Assembly (NCBI RefSeq): GCF_002807055.1
Contig: NZ_NIXN01000006.1
Location: 186,001-250,000 of the forward strand
Source of the DNA: Confluentibacter citreus
GTDB taxonomy: Bacteria; Bacteroidota; Bacteroidia; Flavobacteriales; Flavobacteriaceae
Direction of reading: 5' to 3'
Length of the DNA: 64,000 nucleotides
A program made the position numbers and the translations under genes. A model generated the notes under the pieces. The model saw only the letters and a program-made list of their open reading frames with translations, was not told the DNA's origin and ran no database searches. Below, in pieces: positions 16,954-26,678 of the stretch. Positions within the stretch are counted from its first letter, which is position 1; every line of letters starts with the position of its first letter.

Positions 16954-19007
16954 TGAATTCCTTCCAAATCTAATAAAAAAGCATACTCTAGGGCCACTTC
17001 TTTTAGACTTTCAAAACGTCCTGAAGCCCCGCCATGACCCGCATCCATATCGATATGTAATAATAATATATTAGAATCTTTTTTTAAATCCCTTAATTTT
17101 GCTACCCACTTTGCTGGTTCCCAATATTGAACTTGAGAATCATGCAGGCCTGTTGTTACCAACATGTTAGGGTATTCGTTTTCTACCACATTATCATAAG
17201 GAGAATACGATTTCATGTAATTATAATAGTTAATTTCGTTAGGATTTCCCCATTCATCATATTCACCCGTTGTTAATGGAATGGTATCATCTAACATCGT
17301 GGTAACAACATCAACAAATGGAACTGACGATATAATACCATGATATAATTCTGGATTCATATTAACAATAGCTCCCATGAGCATGCCGCCAGCCGATCCT
17401 CCATAAGCATATAGGTGCTGATTTGAGGTGTATTTTTCTTCAATAAGATATTTAGAACAGTCTATAAAATCATAAAACGTATTCATTTTAAATAGCAGTT
17501 TGCCGTTTTCATACCATGGTCTTCCCAAATATTCACCGCCCCTAACATGTGCAATCGCGTAAATGAAACCTCTATCCAGCAAGCTTAAACGAAGACTTGA
17601 AAACGAAGGATCTATAGTAGAGCCATAAGAACCATAACCATATAGTAATAAAGGGCTATTTCCATCTAACTTAGTATCCTTTTTATATACTAATGACATG
17701 GGCACTTTTGCTCCATCCCTTGCTGTAGCCCAAATTCGTTTAGAAATATAATTTTCTTTTTTAAACTTCCCTCCCAAGACTTCCTGCTCTTTCATTATTT
17801 CACTTTGCTTGGTTTTAAAATTGTAATCTATCACAGCGCTTGGCGATGTCAATGAGTTAAAGCCATATCTTAAAACATCACTATCAAAATCAGGATTATT
17901 CCCTATATAAGCCGTGTAGGTTTCACTATCAAAAGGCAAATAATAATCCTCTTTATTATTCCAACCCATAATGCGCAAATTGTTCAATCCGTTTTCACGT
18001 TCATTAACAACTAAATAATCTTTAAATATTTCAATATCTTCAATTAAAACATGGTCTCTATGAGGAATCACATCTTTCCAATATTTCTTTTCAGTAAAAT
18101 TTTCTGGGGTTTTTAATAGCTTAAAATTAGTAGCACCATCGCAGTTGGCTATAATGTAAAAGCAATCATTATAATGGGCAATACTATAATCGAGTTCCCT
18201 TTTTCTTTTTTGGAAGATTTTAAAGGGTTCATCAGGCGTATCGGCATTTACAAATCGATATTCTGAAGTCAACGTACTTGAAGAGCCAATAACAATATAT
18301 TTTTTAGATTTGGTTTTATAAACAAACGTATTGTAGGTTTCGTCTTTTTCATAAAAAACCTCGATATCTTCTTTAGAATCTGTATACAATTTATGCTTGA
18401 AAATTTTGAAAGACCTTAAAGTCACTTCCTCTTTAACTGAATAAAACAATGTCTTACTATCATTTGCCCAAGTAGAACCTCCTGTTGTATTTAATATGGC
18501 ATCCGGATAAACTTCTCCTGTTACTAAATTCTTAATTTGAAGCGTATATTGTCTTCTTCCCAACACATCTGTTGAAAAACTAGCTAGGTTATTATCTGGA
18601 CTCACGGAAATACTCCCTAAATTAAAATATGCCAAGCCTTTGGCCATTTCATTACAATCAAACAAAAGCTCTTCAGGTGCATCCAATGTTTCCTTTTTCC
18701 TTACATGTATTGGATAATCCTTTCCTGTTTCATAACGGGTTATATACCAATAGCCATTAAGCTTATAGGGTACGGTGGTATCATCTTCTTTAATTCTACC
18801 TTTCATTTCCTCAAAAAGTTCTTTTTGAAAACCTTCTGTATGCTCCATTATTTGCTTTGTATAAGCGTTTTCAGCATTTAAATAATCAATGACTTCAGGA
18901 TTTTCTTTATCATTCAGCCAATAATAATTATCGATTCTCACATCATTGTGAATACTAAGTTTTTTTGGCTTTTTATTTGCTATTGGAGGTGAAATTGTCT
19001 TTTTCAA
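16947..19007 (-). CDS. S9 prolyl-oligopeptidase family peptidase (oligopeptidase B/protease II)
   Basis: A 686-residue serine peptidase of the oligopeptidase B type, cutting short peptides after basic residues. Residues about 10-410 form the seven-bladed propeller, beginning with RIDNYYWLNDKENPEV. The C-terminal alpha/beta hydrolase has the nucleophile in YGGSAGGMLMG and the catalytic His in DAGHGGASGRFE; both match the family. LYGYGSYG marks the oxyanion region. No signal peptide, so cytosolic. The length is typical (about 680-700). The gene is single, divergent from ybaB. Confidence 0.92.
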   Translation of the reverse strand: MKKTISPPIANKKPKKLSIHNDVRIDNYYWLNDKENPEVIDYLNAENAYTKQIMEHTEGFQKELFEEMKGRIKEDDTTVPYKLNGYWYITRYETGKDYPIHVRKKETLDAPEELLFDCNEMAKGLAYFNLGSISVSPDNNLASFSTDVLGRRQYTLQIKNLVTGEVYPDAILNTTGGSTWANDSKTLFYSVKEEVTLRSFKIFKHKLYTDSKEDIEVFYEKDETYNTFVYKTKSKKYIVIGSSSTLTSEYRFVNADTPDEPFKIFQKRKRELDYSIAHYNDCFYIIANCDGATNFKLLKTPENFTEKKYWKDVIPHRDHVLIEDIEIFKDYLVVNERENGLNNLRIMGWNNKEDYYLPFDSETYTAYIGNNPDFDSDVLRYGFNSLTSPSAVIDYNFKTKQSEIMKEQEVLGGKFKKENYISKRIWATARDGAKVPMSLVYKKDTKLDGNSPLLLYGYGSYGSTIDPSFSSLRLSLLDRGFIYAIAHVRGGEYLGRPWYENGKLLFKMNTFYDFIDCSKYLIEEKYTSNQHLYAYGGSAGGMLMGAIVNMNPELYHGIISSVPFVDVVTTMLDDTIPLTTGEYDEWGNPNEINYYNYMKSYSPYDNVVENEYPNMLVTTGLHDSQVQYWEPAKWVAKLRDLKKDSNILLLHIDMDAGHGGASGRFESLKEVALEYAFLLDLEGIHC

Positions 19008-19040
19008 TGAGGGTATATTAATTCGGATTTATTAAGTGGG

Positions 19041-19048
19041 CAAAAATA
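19041..19048 (-). promoter_or_regulatory. -7 element for the S9 peptidase gene
   Basis: TATTTTTG on the minus strand, 34 bases before the ATG at 19007. There is no matching -33 TTG. It lies back to back with the ybaB element at 19060-19067. Confidence 0.4.
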
Positions 19049-19059
19049 TAAAATTTAAA

Positions 19060-19067
19060 TAGTTTTG
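19060..19067 (+). promoter_or_regulatory. -7 element for ybaB
   Basis: TAGTTTTG, matching TAnnTTTG, 26 bases before the ATG at 19093. No -33 TTG. Confidence 0.4.
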
Positions 19068-19092
19068 TAATGAATATAAAAAATATAAAACC

Positions 19093-19416
19093 ATGTTTGG
19101 AGATATGATGAATATGATGGGCAAACTTAAAGAAACCCAAAAGAAAATTGAAGACACTAAAAAACGATTGGATACTGTTTTAATTGATGAAAAAAGCAAT
19201 GATGATTTATTGAAAATTACCATTACAGCAAATAGAAAAATTAAATCAATTAGTATTTCGGACGACTTATTAAACGATAAAGAACAACTTGAAGATTATT
19301 TAATACTCACCCTCAATAAGGCTATTGAAAGAGCTACACAAGTAAACGAAACAGAACTTGCCGCTGTTGCCAAAGAAGGCATGCCAAACATTCCTGGCAT
19401 GGATTTGTTTAAATAA
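19093..19416 (+). CDS. YbaB/EbfC-family nucleoid-associated protein
   Basis: A 107-residue DNA-binding protein of the YbaB/EbfC family, which forms dimers with a tweezer shape and is usually encoded near recombination genes. Visible features: an N-terminal Met-rich start [18 protein letters not shown], a predicted helix to about residue 35, a beta hairpin with [14 protein letters not shown], and the C-terminal helix ending in [11 protein letters not shown]. That last element corresponds to the conserved family tail GLPGLPGLF. Here it is not beside dnaX or recR. Single gene. Confidence 0.88.
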   Translation: MFGDMMNMMGKLKETQKKIEDTKKRLDTVLIDEKSNDDLLKITITANRKIKSISISDDLLNDKEQLEDYLILTLNKAIERATQVNETELAAVAKEGMPNIPGMDLFK

Positions 19417-19606
19417 TAATTTCACATTAGTTGGATTTATAATCCTCTAATTGGAATGTCCTTTTATTATATAAACTTAGTCTGTCTTAACGTTTTCTTA
19501 AAAGAATCATAATACTTCCCAAGTTAATTTTCATTTAACAAACTTTTAACTACAACTAACTAAACCTTGCCCCAATTTTGTTATCTAATAAAACAAAAAC
19601 CAAAAA

Positions 19607-22126
19607 ATGAACAAAAACCTCATTCTCGCATTTTCGATATTTATTAGTTTATTATCGTTTAAATCGATAGCACAAGCAACCGGGCAAAGAGAAGTTACAA
19701 TTACCGGAAAAGTCATTGACAAAGAAACAAACCAACCCTTAGAATATGCTACCATTGCATTTTTAAACAAAGCAGAAAATAAAATTGTAACTGGAGGAAT
19801 CACCGATCCTAGTGGTAATTTTAGTATTCCTGTAGAAACAGGAACTTACGATATAACCATAGAATTCATTTCATTTAAAACCATCACCTTAGCAAATAGA
19901 AACATCACTGCTTCTCAAAATATTGGGTCTTTTTCTTTAGAAATAGATGCCCAGGCTCTTGGTGAAGTAGAAGTAATTGCAGAGCGTACAACCGTTGAAA
20001 TGAAACTTGACAAAAGAATATATAATGTTGGTCAGGATCTTACCGTAAGAGGTGGTACTGTAAGCGACGTTTTAGATAATGTTCCATCTGTCTCAGTGGA
20101 TGTTGATGGTAATGTTGCTTTACGTGGAAATCAAAACGTTACTATATTAATTAATGGAAAGCCTTCCGGATTGGTAGGATTGAATTCTACGGATGCCTTG
20201 CGCCAACTTCCTGCAGACGCTATTGAGCGTGTTGAGGTTATAACCGCTCCTTCTTCTCGTTATGATGCTGAAGGTACTGGAGGTATATTAAATATTATTT
20301 TAAGAAGAAGTAAGCTACAAGGAATGAATGGTGCTATAACCGTTAATGCTGGTACACCTACAAACTATGGATTGTCTGGAAACGTAAATTACAGAACTGG
20401 TAATTTTAATTTTTTCAATACATCGAGTTACAATTATAGAGAGAATCCAGGAAACGGATTATCTGAAAGAGAAACATTCAACGGTTCTAATCCTAGCACC
20501 TTTTTCAATGAATATAGAACTTCTGATAGAACACAAAATGGATTTACAATAAGTAATGGTGTTGAGTGGTACATTAACGATTCTTCTTCATTAACCGCTT
20601 CATTTGTATTAAGAAATAGTGATAATGAGAGCGTAACTTCAAACGAAACTTTTCAATTAGACGAAAACAGAGATTTGATAAGACGATTTGTAAGGCTAAG
20701 TCCAGAAGTTGAAGATGATAAAACGTTTCAGTATTCTATTAATTTTGATAAACAATTTGGTGATAATTCCCAACATAAATTAACAGCCGACTTTCAATAT
20801 GAAAATAGTGCCGAAGACGAGTTTGGAATTATTACAAATGACGGAAACCCTTCCCAAAGACTTCAAACTTTAGAAGATCAAAGACGTATATTACTTCAAG
20901 CCGATTATGTATTACCAATTGGTGAGGGAAGTCAATTTGAAGCTGGTTATCGAGGTAATTTCAACGTTAATGATACAGATTATAGATTAGAAAATTATAT
21001 TGATGATGAGTTTGTTGTAAATACAGGATTGACCAACAATCTTATCTATACAGAACATGTTAATGCGGCTTATACCCAATATGGAAGCAAAATAAGTAAA
21101 TTTTCATATTTAATGGGTTTACGTTTGGAAGAAACAAGAATAACGGTAGATCAAGTAACAACTGGAGACTTTAGTAAGAGAAATTACTTAGGATTGTTTC
21201 CAACGCTTAATTTATCATACGAATTCACAGAAAAACAAAGTTTAACGCTTGGTTACAATAGAAGGATAAGCAGACCTCGTTCTCGTTTTATCAATCCATT
21301 CCCATCTCAATCAAGTCCTACAACACAGTTTATAGGGAATCCAAATTTAAATCCTAGTTACTCAAACACAGTTGATCTAGGATACCTTAACAATTTTGGA
21401 AAATTGACATTAAACTCTTCTATTTATTACCAAAGAGCAACTGAGACCTTTAATTTTATACAACAAGGTACAGGTGATTATTATTTCCCTGAGTTAGACT
21501 TTACTATCAATGAAAACGATCCTAACTACGGTGGTCTTGCTGCTCAATATGATGATGAGGTTGAAGTATTACAAAGTACTCCTATAAATTTAGCGTCTAA
21601 CACCCGTGTAGGTTTCGAATTCACTTTAACCTACAGACCTACTACAAAATGGAATTTAAATGGTAACTTTAATCTATTTAGGTTTGAAAACAGAGGCGAA
21701 TTTAATGGAACCAATTTTGATGCCGATAATGTGAGTTGGTTTGCAAGAATTAATAACAAATACACCTTACCGGGAGATATAGATTGGCAAACACGTCTTT
21801 TTTATCAAGGACCAAGTGAAGATGCACAAAATAAAACCAGAGGTATGGCTTCTGTTGATTTAGCTTTTAGTAAAGATGTATTTGATAATAATATGTCAAT
21901 AGCATTTAATATTAGTGATGTATTTAATAGCAGAAGAAGAATTTCTGAAACTACAACGCCAACATTTTACACGTATAGTGAAAACCAATGGAGAGTACGT
22001 AGTTTCAATGTATCTCTTACATACAGATTTAACCAACAAAAAAGACAACAAAACAGAGAACGTCGAGAAGGCCAAGGTCCTGATGGTGGTGAAGGTGGTG
22101 ATTTTGATGATATGCAATTTGATTAA
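19607..22126 (+). CDS. Outer-membrane beta-barrel TonB receptor-like protein
   Basis: An 839-residue outer-membrane protein. After a signal peptide ending KSIAQA (about 23) there is a carboxypeptidase-D regulatory-like domain (about 30-115, GKVIDKETNQPLEYATI). A plug follows (about 125-225) with VSDVLDNVPSVSVDVDGNVAL and IERVEVITAPSSRYDAEG. The barrel is of the outer-membrane beta-barrel protein family (PF14905) to the C-terminus. The end is unusual: a basic Gln/Arg stretch then a Gly/Asp-rich acidic tail (GPDGGEGGDFDDMQFD). No SusD partner is adjacent, so a glycan utilisation locus is not indicated. The substrate is unknown. Confidence 0.88.
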   Translation: MNKNLILAFSIFISLLSFKSIAQATGQREVTITGKVIDKETNQPLEYATIAFLNKAENKIVTGGITDPSGNFSIPVETGTYDITIEFISFKTITLANRNITASQNIGSFSLEIDAQALGEVEVIAERTTVEMKLDKRIYNVGQDLTVRGGTVSDVLDNVPSVSVDVDGNVALRGNQNVTILINGKPSGLVGLNSTDALRQLPADAIERVEVITAPSSRYDAEGTGGILNIILRRSKLQGMNGAITVNAGTPTNYGLSGNVNYRTGNFNFFNTSSYNYRENPGNGLSERETFNGSNPSTFFNEYRTSDRTQNGFTISNGVEWYINDSSSLTASFVLRNSDNESVTSNETFQLDENRDLIRRFVRLSPEVEDDKTFQYSINFDKQFGDNSQHKLTADFQYENSAEDEFGIITNDGNPSQRLQTLEDQRRILLQADYVLPIGEGSQFEAGYRGNFNVNDTDYRLENYIDDEFVVNTGLTNNLIYTEHVNAAYTQYGSKISKFSYLMGLRLEETRITVDQVTTGDFSKRNYLGLFPTLNLSYEFTEKQSLTLGYNRRISRPRSRFINPFPSQSSPTTQFIGNPNLNPSYSNTVDLGYLNNFGKLTLNSSIYYQRATETFNFIQQGTGDYYFPELDFTINENDPNYGGLAAQYDDEVEVLQSTPINLASNTRVGFEFTLTYRPTTKWNLNGNFNLFRFENRGEFNGTNFDADNVSWFARINNKYTLPGDIDWQTRLFYQGPSEDAQNKTRGMASVDLAFSKDVFDNNMSIAFNISDVFNSRRRISETTTPTFYTYSENQWRVRSFNVSLTYRFNQQKRQQNRERREGQGPDGGEGGDFDDMQFD

Positions 22127-22150
22127 GAAAACTGCTGAAATATCAGAAAC

Positions 22151-22184
22151 AAAAAGGGAGCTAATTAAATTAGCTCCCTTTTTT
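22151..22184 (+). terminator. Terminator after the TonB receptor gene
   Basis: AAAAAGGGAGCTAATT / AATTAGCTCCCTTTTTT, a strong 14-bp inverted repeat ending in T6. Confidence 0.85.
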
Positions 22185-22204
22185 GTATAAAATAAAATTA
22201 TGAT

Positions 22205-22378
22205 TTAATCCTGTCTTTTAGCTTTTTTTGCTTCTCTAATTTCTTTTAATCTTTCAATTAAAGAACCACCTATCCAATAAGGAATAACAAATGTTAATAA
22301 AAAAATCATTAACCAAAAACCTATTGTTAAAATAGTTAAAAATGCTAAAAAACCTAAATATTGATCAAATTCAAACAT
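22205..22378 (-). CDS. Small membrane protein (57 aa), hypothetical
   Basis: A short open frame reading MFEFDQYLGFLAFLTILTIG..., ending in KAKRQD and a TAA stop. It has one or two hydrophobic segments (about residues 8-31), a short amphipathic stretch PYWIGGSLIERL and a basic C-terminus rich in Lys and Arg (KEIREAKKAKRQD). Hydrophobic core plus positive-inside tail and correct placement between a terminator and another gene suggest a real protein. No family name is known to me. Confidence 0.6.
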   Translation of the reverse strand: MFEFDQYLGFLAFLTILTIGFWLMIFLLTFVIPYWIGGSLIERLKEIREAKKAKRQD

Positions 22379-22476
22379 AATTGTGTGTATCTTTTAAAAT
22401 TCTAAAGCAAAGATACTATATAGCTTTTTGTTATACAATACTTAAATTAAGATTTATTAACAGTCTTATTATCTGT

Positions 22477-23118
22477 CTAATTCAAATTAGGTTGTGGTGT
22501 CATCCTTAAATAAGGTTTTACTTCCTTAAATCCCTTTGGGAAAATACCAGGGATATCAGCTGTTGCTATAGAAGGTACCACCACGCAATCATCTCCATTT
22601 TCCCAATTGGCAGGCGTAGCTACTTTATAATATGCCGTTAATTGTAATGAATCAATTACACGTAAAAGCTCATCAAAATTCCTTCCCGTAGATGCTGGAT
22701 ATACTATAATCAATTTTACCTTTTTATCAGGGCCAACAACAAATACAGAACGCACCGTTAATTTATCATTCGCATTGGGGTGAATCATATCATAGAGTTC
22801 TGATACTTTGTGGTCTTCATCTGCAATTATTGGAAAATTAACCGTAGTATGTTGGGTTTCATTAATATCCTTTATCCAACCTTTATGCGATTCCAAACCA
22901 TCTACACTTAGTGCTACAACTTTTACATTGCGTTTATCAAATTCAGATTTATATTTTGCTACCGTGCCCAACTCAGTGGTACAAACAGGTGTATAATCTG
23001 CTGGATGCGAAAATAAAATCCCCCAGCTATCTCCCAACCACTCATGAAAATTAATTGTCCCTTCTGATGATTGAGCTGTAAAATTTGGAGCTTCGTCTCC
23101 TAATCTAATTGTTGCCAT
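22477..23118 (-). CDS. Peroxiredoxin, Prx6 (1-Cys) type
   Basis: A 213-residue thiol peroxidase reducing H2O2 and organic hydroperoxides in the cytosol. The peroxidatic cysteine lies in DYTPVCTTELG (about residue 47). PxxxT/SxxC-type surroundings, SVFVVGPDKKVKL and YPASTGRNFDELLRV are Prx6 landmarks. The second Cys (GDDCVVVPS, about 178) sits where Prx6-group enzymes often carry one, so a 1-Cys or atypical mechanism is possible. The C-terminal extension to about 213 residues also fits Prx6 rather than AhpC. It is divergent from fumC. Confidence 0.92.
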   Translation of the reverse strand: MATIRLGDEAPNFTAQSSEGTINFHEWLGDSWGILFSHPADYTPVCTTELGTVAKYKSEFDKRNVKVVALSVDGLESHKGWIKDINETQHTTVNFPIIADEDHKVSELYDMIHPNANDKLTVRSVFVVGPDKKVKLIIVYPASTGRNFDELLRVIDSLQLTAYYKVATPANWENGDDCVVVPSIATADIPGIFPKGFKEVKPYLRMTPQPNLN

Positions 23119-23293
23119 AATTTTTTAATTTAATTTATTGCTATAAAATGTGATATTTAAATATGAATATTCAATTTGAAGTCTTGCTAAGATACCAATT
23201 TTTATCAAATCGGCATTTATGAGAAGCGTTATTTCTGTGTTAAAAAGATGTTTAAAAACTAACAACTATCATATAATTAACCACAAAAACTGC

Positions 23294-23301
23294 TAACTTT
23301 G
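23294..23301 (+). promoter_or_regulatory. -7 element for fumC
   Basis: TAACTTTG, matching TAnnTTTG, 26 bases before the fumC ATG. The -33 position lacks a TTG. Confidence 0.5.
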
Positions 23302-23326
23302 CAGCTCAAATTAAACCATTACAAAA

Positions 23327-24724
23327 ATGAATTTCAGAATAGAAAAAGATACAATGGGCGAGGTAAAAGTACCTGCTGATAAACTTTGGGGAGCTCAAAC
23401 AGAACGTTCTAGAAACAATTTTAAAATAGGAGCTCCAGCATCCATGCCTTTAGAAATTATTTATGGTTTTGCTTACTTAAAAAAAGCAGCCGCATATACG
23501 AATTGTGAATTGGGTGTATTACCTATTGAAAAGCGCGATTTAATAGCAAAAGTTTGTGATGAAATTTTAGAAGGCAAACATGATAGTGAATTTCCATTGG
23601 TTATTTGGCAAACGGGTTCTGGTACTCAAAGCAATATGAATGTGAATGAAGTCATTGCCAATAGAGCTCAACAACTTGCAGGAAAAGAAATTGGTAAAGA
23701 TGAGGCGGTTATTAAAGCGAATGATGATGTTAATAAGTCACAATCATCAAATGACACCTTCCCTACTGGTATGACCATTGCTGCATATAAGAAGATTGTA
23801 GAAACTACACTTCCTGGTGTTAAGCAATTACGCGATACTTTGAAATCTAAGTCTGATGCATTTAAAAATGTGATTAAAATTGGTAGGACACATTTAATGG
23901 ACGCCACGCCTTTAACCTTAGGTCAAGAACTTTCTGGATATGTATCACAATTAGACCATGGCATGAGAGCCTTAGAAAATACATTGGCCCATTTAAGCGA
24001 GCTGGCATTAGGCGGGACAGCTGTAGGTACTGGTTTAAATGCACCAAAAGGATATAGCAAACGCGTTGCAGAATATATTGCCAAATTTACGGAACTACCA
24101 TTTGTAACAGCTCCAAACAAATTTGAAGCATTAGCTGCCCACGATGCATTGGTTGAAACACATGGCGCCTTAAAACAGTTGGCTGTTTCTTTAAATAAAA
24201 TTGCCAATGATATAAGAATGATGGCTTCTGGCCCTAGAAGTGGTATTGGAGAAATTATCATTCCTGCCAACGAACCAGGAAGTTCCATCATGCCAGGAAA
24301 AGTAAACCCCACGCAATGTGAAGCCTTAACAATGGTGTGCGCCCAAGTAATTGGTAATGATGTGGCTATTAGTTTTGGTGGTGCTCAAGGTCATTATGAA
24401 TTAAATGTTTTTAAACCCGTTATGGCTGCAAACGTTATTCAATCCGCACAATTAATTGGGGATGCTTGTGTAAGTTTTGATGAAAACTGCGCTATTGGCA
24501 TTGAACCAAACCATGCTGTTATTAAACAACTTCTTAATAATTCTTTAATGCTAGTTACAGCATTAAATACCAAAATTGGCTATTATAAAGCTGCTGAAAT
24601 TGCCAATACGGCTCATAAAAATGGTACTACTTTAAAAGAAGAAGCTATAAATTTAGGTTATGTAACAGCAGAGGATTATGATGAATGGGTTAAGCCCGAA
24701 GATATGGTAGGAAGCCTTAAATAA
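23327..24724 (+). CDS. fumC: Fumarate hydratase, class II
   Basis: TCA-cycle enzyme interconverting fumarate and malate, iron-independent homotetramer. The 465-residue length is typical. Landmarks: [19 protein letters not shown], the substrate-site [10 protein letters not shown] (around 140), the TH pair in [10 protein letters not shown] (around 187), and the superfamily signature [11 protein letters not shown] (around 317) with the catalytic serine loop. The start matches the family opening [14 protein letters not shown]. Monocistronic, followed by a strong hairpin. Confidence 0.97.
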   Translation: MNFRIEKDTMGEVKVPADKLWGAQTERSRNNFKIGAPASMPLEIIYGFAYLKKAAAYTNCELGVLPIEKRDLIAKVCDEILEGKHDSEFPLVIWQTGSGTQSNMNVNEVIANRAQQLAGKEIGKDEAVIKANDDVNKSQSSNDTFPTGMTIAAYKKIVETTLPGVKQLRDTLKSKSDAFKNVIKIGRTHLMDATPLTLGQELSGYVSQLDHGMRALENTLAHLSELALGGTAVGTGLNAPKGYSKRVAEYIAKFTELPFVTAPNKFEALAAHDALVETHGALKQLAVSLNKIANDIRMMASGPRSGIGEIIIPANEPGSSIMPGKVNPTQCEALTMVCAQVIGNDVAISFGGAQGHYELNVFKPVMAANVIQSAQLIGDACVSFDENCAIGIEPNHAVIKQLLNNSLMLVTALNTKIGYYKAAEIANTAHKNGTTLKEEAINLGYVTAEDYDEWVKPEDMVGSLK

Positions 24725-24744
24725 TTTTACCAAAATGCTAAAAT

Positions 24745-24779
24745 AAAAAAACAGGTATAAAATTTATACCTGTTTTTTT
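24745..24779 (+). terminator. Terminator of fumC
   Basis: AAAAAAACAGGTATAAA / TTTATACCTGTTTTTTT, near-perfect stem with T7. Confidence 0.85.
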
Positions 24780-24864
24780 GTGGTTGGTTAGCTATCAATC
24801 CTTTGTTTTCAGAGGAAATCATTGTAAAAATATAATTAAGGATTCAATTTTTTATTAACAAATG

Positions 24865-25440
24865 TTAATGACTATCCATTTTCTTTCTTATCCTACTCAA
24901 TTGAACTGCCGTAATACCCAAATATGAAGCTATGTGATATTGAGGTATTAAATCATCAACACCAGGAATTTGTTTTCTTAACTCTAAATATCGCTCTCTT
25001 GCATCAAGTGAAATTAGTTCAACCAATCTGGTTTCATATTTACTATAGACTTCCTCTAAAACTCTGGTATACAATTTATTAATACTATGGTTCTTATCAC
25101 ACAAATTCATTAATTTTACATAATCCACTTCATAAATTTCACAATCTGATAATGCTTCAAAAGTAAAAATTGACTCATTTTTATGCTTTAAAGCCGTCAA
25201 AGCACCCATCACACTAAGGGGCAAATAAAAACTTTTGTTGAATTCTTTTCCAGATTCAGTAGATAAATAACAACGTACCACTCCCGAAACCAATAAATAG
25301 ACTTTAGATGGAACTTCTCCAAACTTTATTATTTGTTTACCAGCACCTATTTTTTTGAAATTGGAAAGATTTTGAAGCTCTATAAATGCCTCTTCTGAAA
25401 AATATGTAAACTGATTAAAAAAAGTAATTATATTATTCAA
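24865..25440 (-). CDS. Crp/Fnr-family transcriptional regulator
   Basis: A 191-residue regulator. Residues about 10-120 form a cyclic-nucleotide-binding-like beta barrel (GKQIIKFGEVPSKVYLLVSGVVRCY); a long helix leads to a C-terminal helix-turn-helix (IASYLGITAVQLSRIRKKM, about 168-186). No Cys cluster for an Fe-S centre, so it is not an oxygen-sensing FNR. The size and layout are those of the many Bacteroidota Crp/Fnr paralogues whose ligand is unknown. Single gene; no operator recognised. Confidence 0.87.
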   Translation of the reverse strand: MNNIITFFNQFTYFSEEAFIELQNLSNFKKIGAGKQIIKFGEVPSKVYLLVSGVVRCYLSTESGKEFNKSFYLPLSVMGALTALKHKNESIFTFEALSDCEIYEVDYVKLMNLCDKNHSINKLYTRVLEEVYSKYETRLVELISLDARERYLELRKQIPGVDDLIPQYHIASYLGITAVQLSRIRKKMDSH

Positions 25441-25534
25441 TAGTAAATATTTAAAATGAACATATAAATATACAATAATAACTTAAAGCCCTAAACAAAC
25501 CATATTAAAATAGCGTGTGGCGCTTTTAAGAAAT

Positions 25535-25570
25535 AAAAAAAACCTGGAAGATAACTCTTCCAGGTTTTTT
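25535..25570 (-). terminator. Terminator of the coiled-coil gene
   Basis: AAAAAACCTGGAAG / CTTCCAGGTTTTTT around ATAACT, 14-bp stem with A/T tracts on both sides, placed 20 bases after the stop at 25590. Confidence 0.85.
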
Positions 25571-25589
25571 AAAAATTTATTGACCTTAT

Positions 25590-26474
25590 TTATTGCAGAG
25601 TAAATTCTGAAGTAGATACTAAATCCTTTTTATTAAAAACATTTACCGTGTAACGTCCTTTCGCAAAATCACTTGATCCTTTTGATGCAACAAATTCACA
25701 TACATTAAGGTTGTCATTTTCATAGTTAAATTTACTTATAATACTGTAATTTAATGTTTTGTCACCAAAAGTAATTTGCTCGTTTGATCCTAAAGTATTA
25801 TTTTTTGGATCTATAACTTGCACGTATAATTCTTGATCTCCCGCTTGTACCAATCTGTTTTTTGCAACTGTAAAGCATACTCTTATTTTATCTGTGCGAC
25901 TAGCTCTTTCAGTAGGAATTAATTTCCCGGAAGTTCTTTCAATCACACCAAAACCTTTTAAACCAACAGTACCTAACGCAGATGCATTTTCAACAACTTC
26001 AGCTAATGCAGTATTTTGGACTAATAATGAATCCGAAAACATACTACGCTCTTCTAAACGAACTCTAGTACTATCTAAAGATGTAGCTAAATAGGAATTG
26101 CTCACTTTTAAAGAATCATTTTGTGCCATTAACACATCCATTTCTTTTTGTAACGAAAGGTATTGGCTTTTATATTTCCATAAGCTTTTCACATTGGTTT
26201 CAGATATCTTCAAAGAATCTATTAAGCCTTGAATACGAGCTCTAGCTTCAATTAAGTCTTTATTAGCAACTTTGTTCTCGCTTATAGCAACATCATATTG
26301 TTTTGCCATAGCATTTAAATCATTCATTACTAATTGCTTTTCTTCTGATAATTCATTCTGAGTTTCTTTACTGTTTTTGTAAAGGTTCATTGTATAAAAC
26401 CCAGTTGCTAAAAAAAGGACTAAAGCAATGCCTAGACCTACCTTTAATCCCATACTACTTTTGTTGTTTTCCAT
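25590..26474 (-). CDS. Membrane-anchored coiled-coil protein, hypothetical
   Basis: A 294-residue protein I cannot assign to a named family. Residues about 9-29 form a membrane anchor (VGLGIALVLFLATGFYTM). Residues about 33-160 are a coiled coil rich in Glu, Asn and Ser with heptad-like Leu. Residues about 170-294 look like a beta-rich domain with two cysteines (RVCFTVAKNR and NVCEFVA) and a motif describing an Ig-like sandwich (GRYTVNVFNKKDL). An anchored, extracytoplasmic coiled coil with a C-terminal beta domain suggests an envelope spacer or adaptor, which is inference. Own terminator; monocistronic. Confidence 0.72.
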   Translation of the reverse strand: MENNKSSMGLKVGLGIALVLFLATGFYTMNLYKNSKETQNELSEEKQLVMNDLNAMAKQYDVAISENKVANKDLIEARARIQGLIDSLKISETNVKSLWKYKSQYLSLQKEMDVLMAQNDSLKVSNSYLATSLDSTRVRLEERSMFSDSLLVQNTALAEVVENASALGTVGLKGFGVIERTSGKLIPTERASRTDKIRVCFTVAKNRLVQAGDQELYVQVIDPKNNTLGSNEQITFGDKTLNYSIISKFNYENDNLNVCEFVASKGSSDFAKGRYTVNVFNKKDLVSTSEFTLQ

Positions 26475-26626
26475 GATTACTTGTTTTTTGTTGTTCGTGT
26501 TTACTTTTATTTTAGTCTGTTATTTTTTTGATTTAGAAGTTTGTATACCTACCACTTCCATTTTCATTATATACGAATAACTTAAAAATATAGATGTTTA
26601 TAGATTTATTTTTATTTCCTAAAAAA

Positions 26627-26663
26627 ATAAAGGCTCATAATCAATTGATTATAAGCCTTATTT
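26627..26663 (-). terminator. Terminator of the gyrA-TPR operon
   Basis: AATAAGGCT-type arms around a perfect ATAATCAATTGATTAT palindrome with A/T flanks, 15 bases after the TPR gene stop. Confidence 0.7.
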
Positions 26664-26678
26664 AGATTTTTAAAGTAA

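Noticed and set aside
19607-22126. Glycan utilisation locus around the TonB receptor
   Set aside because: There is no SusD-like lipoprotein or glycoside hydrolase beside either receptor.
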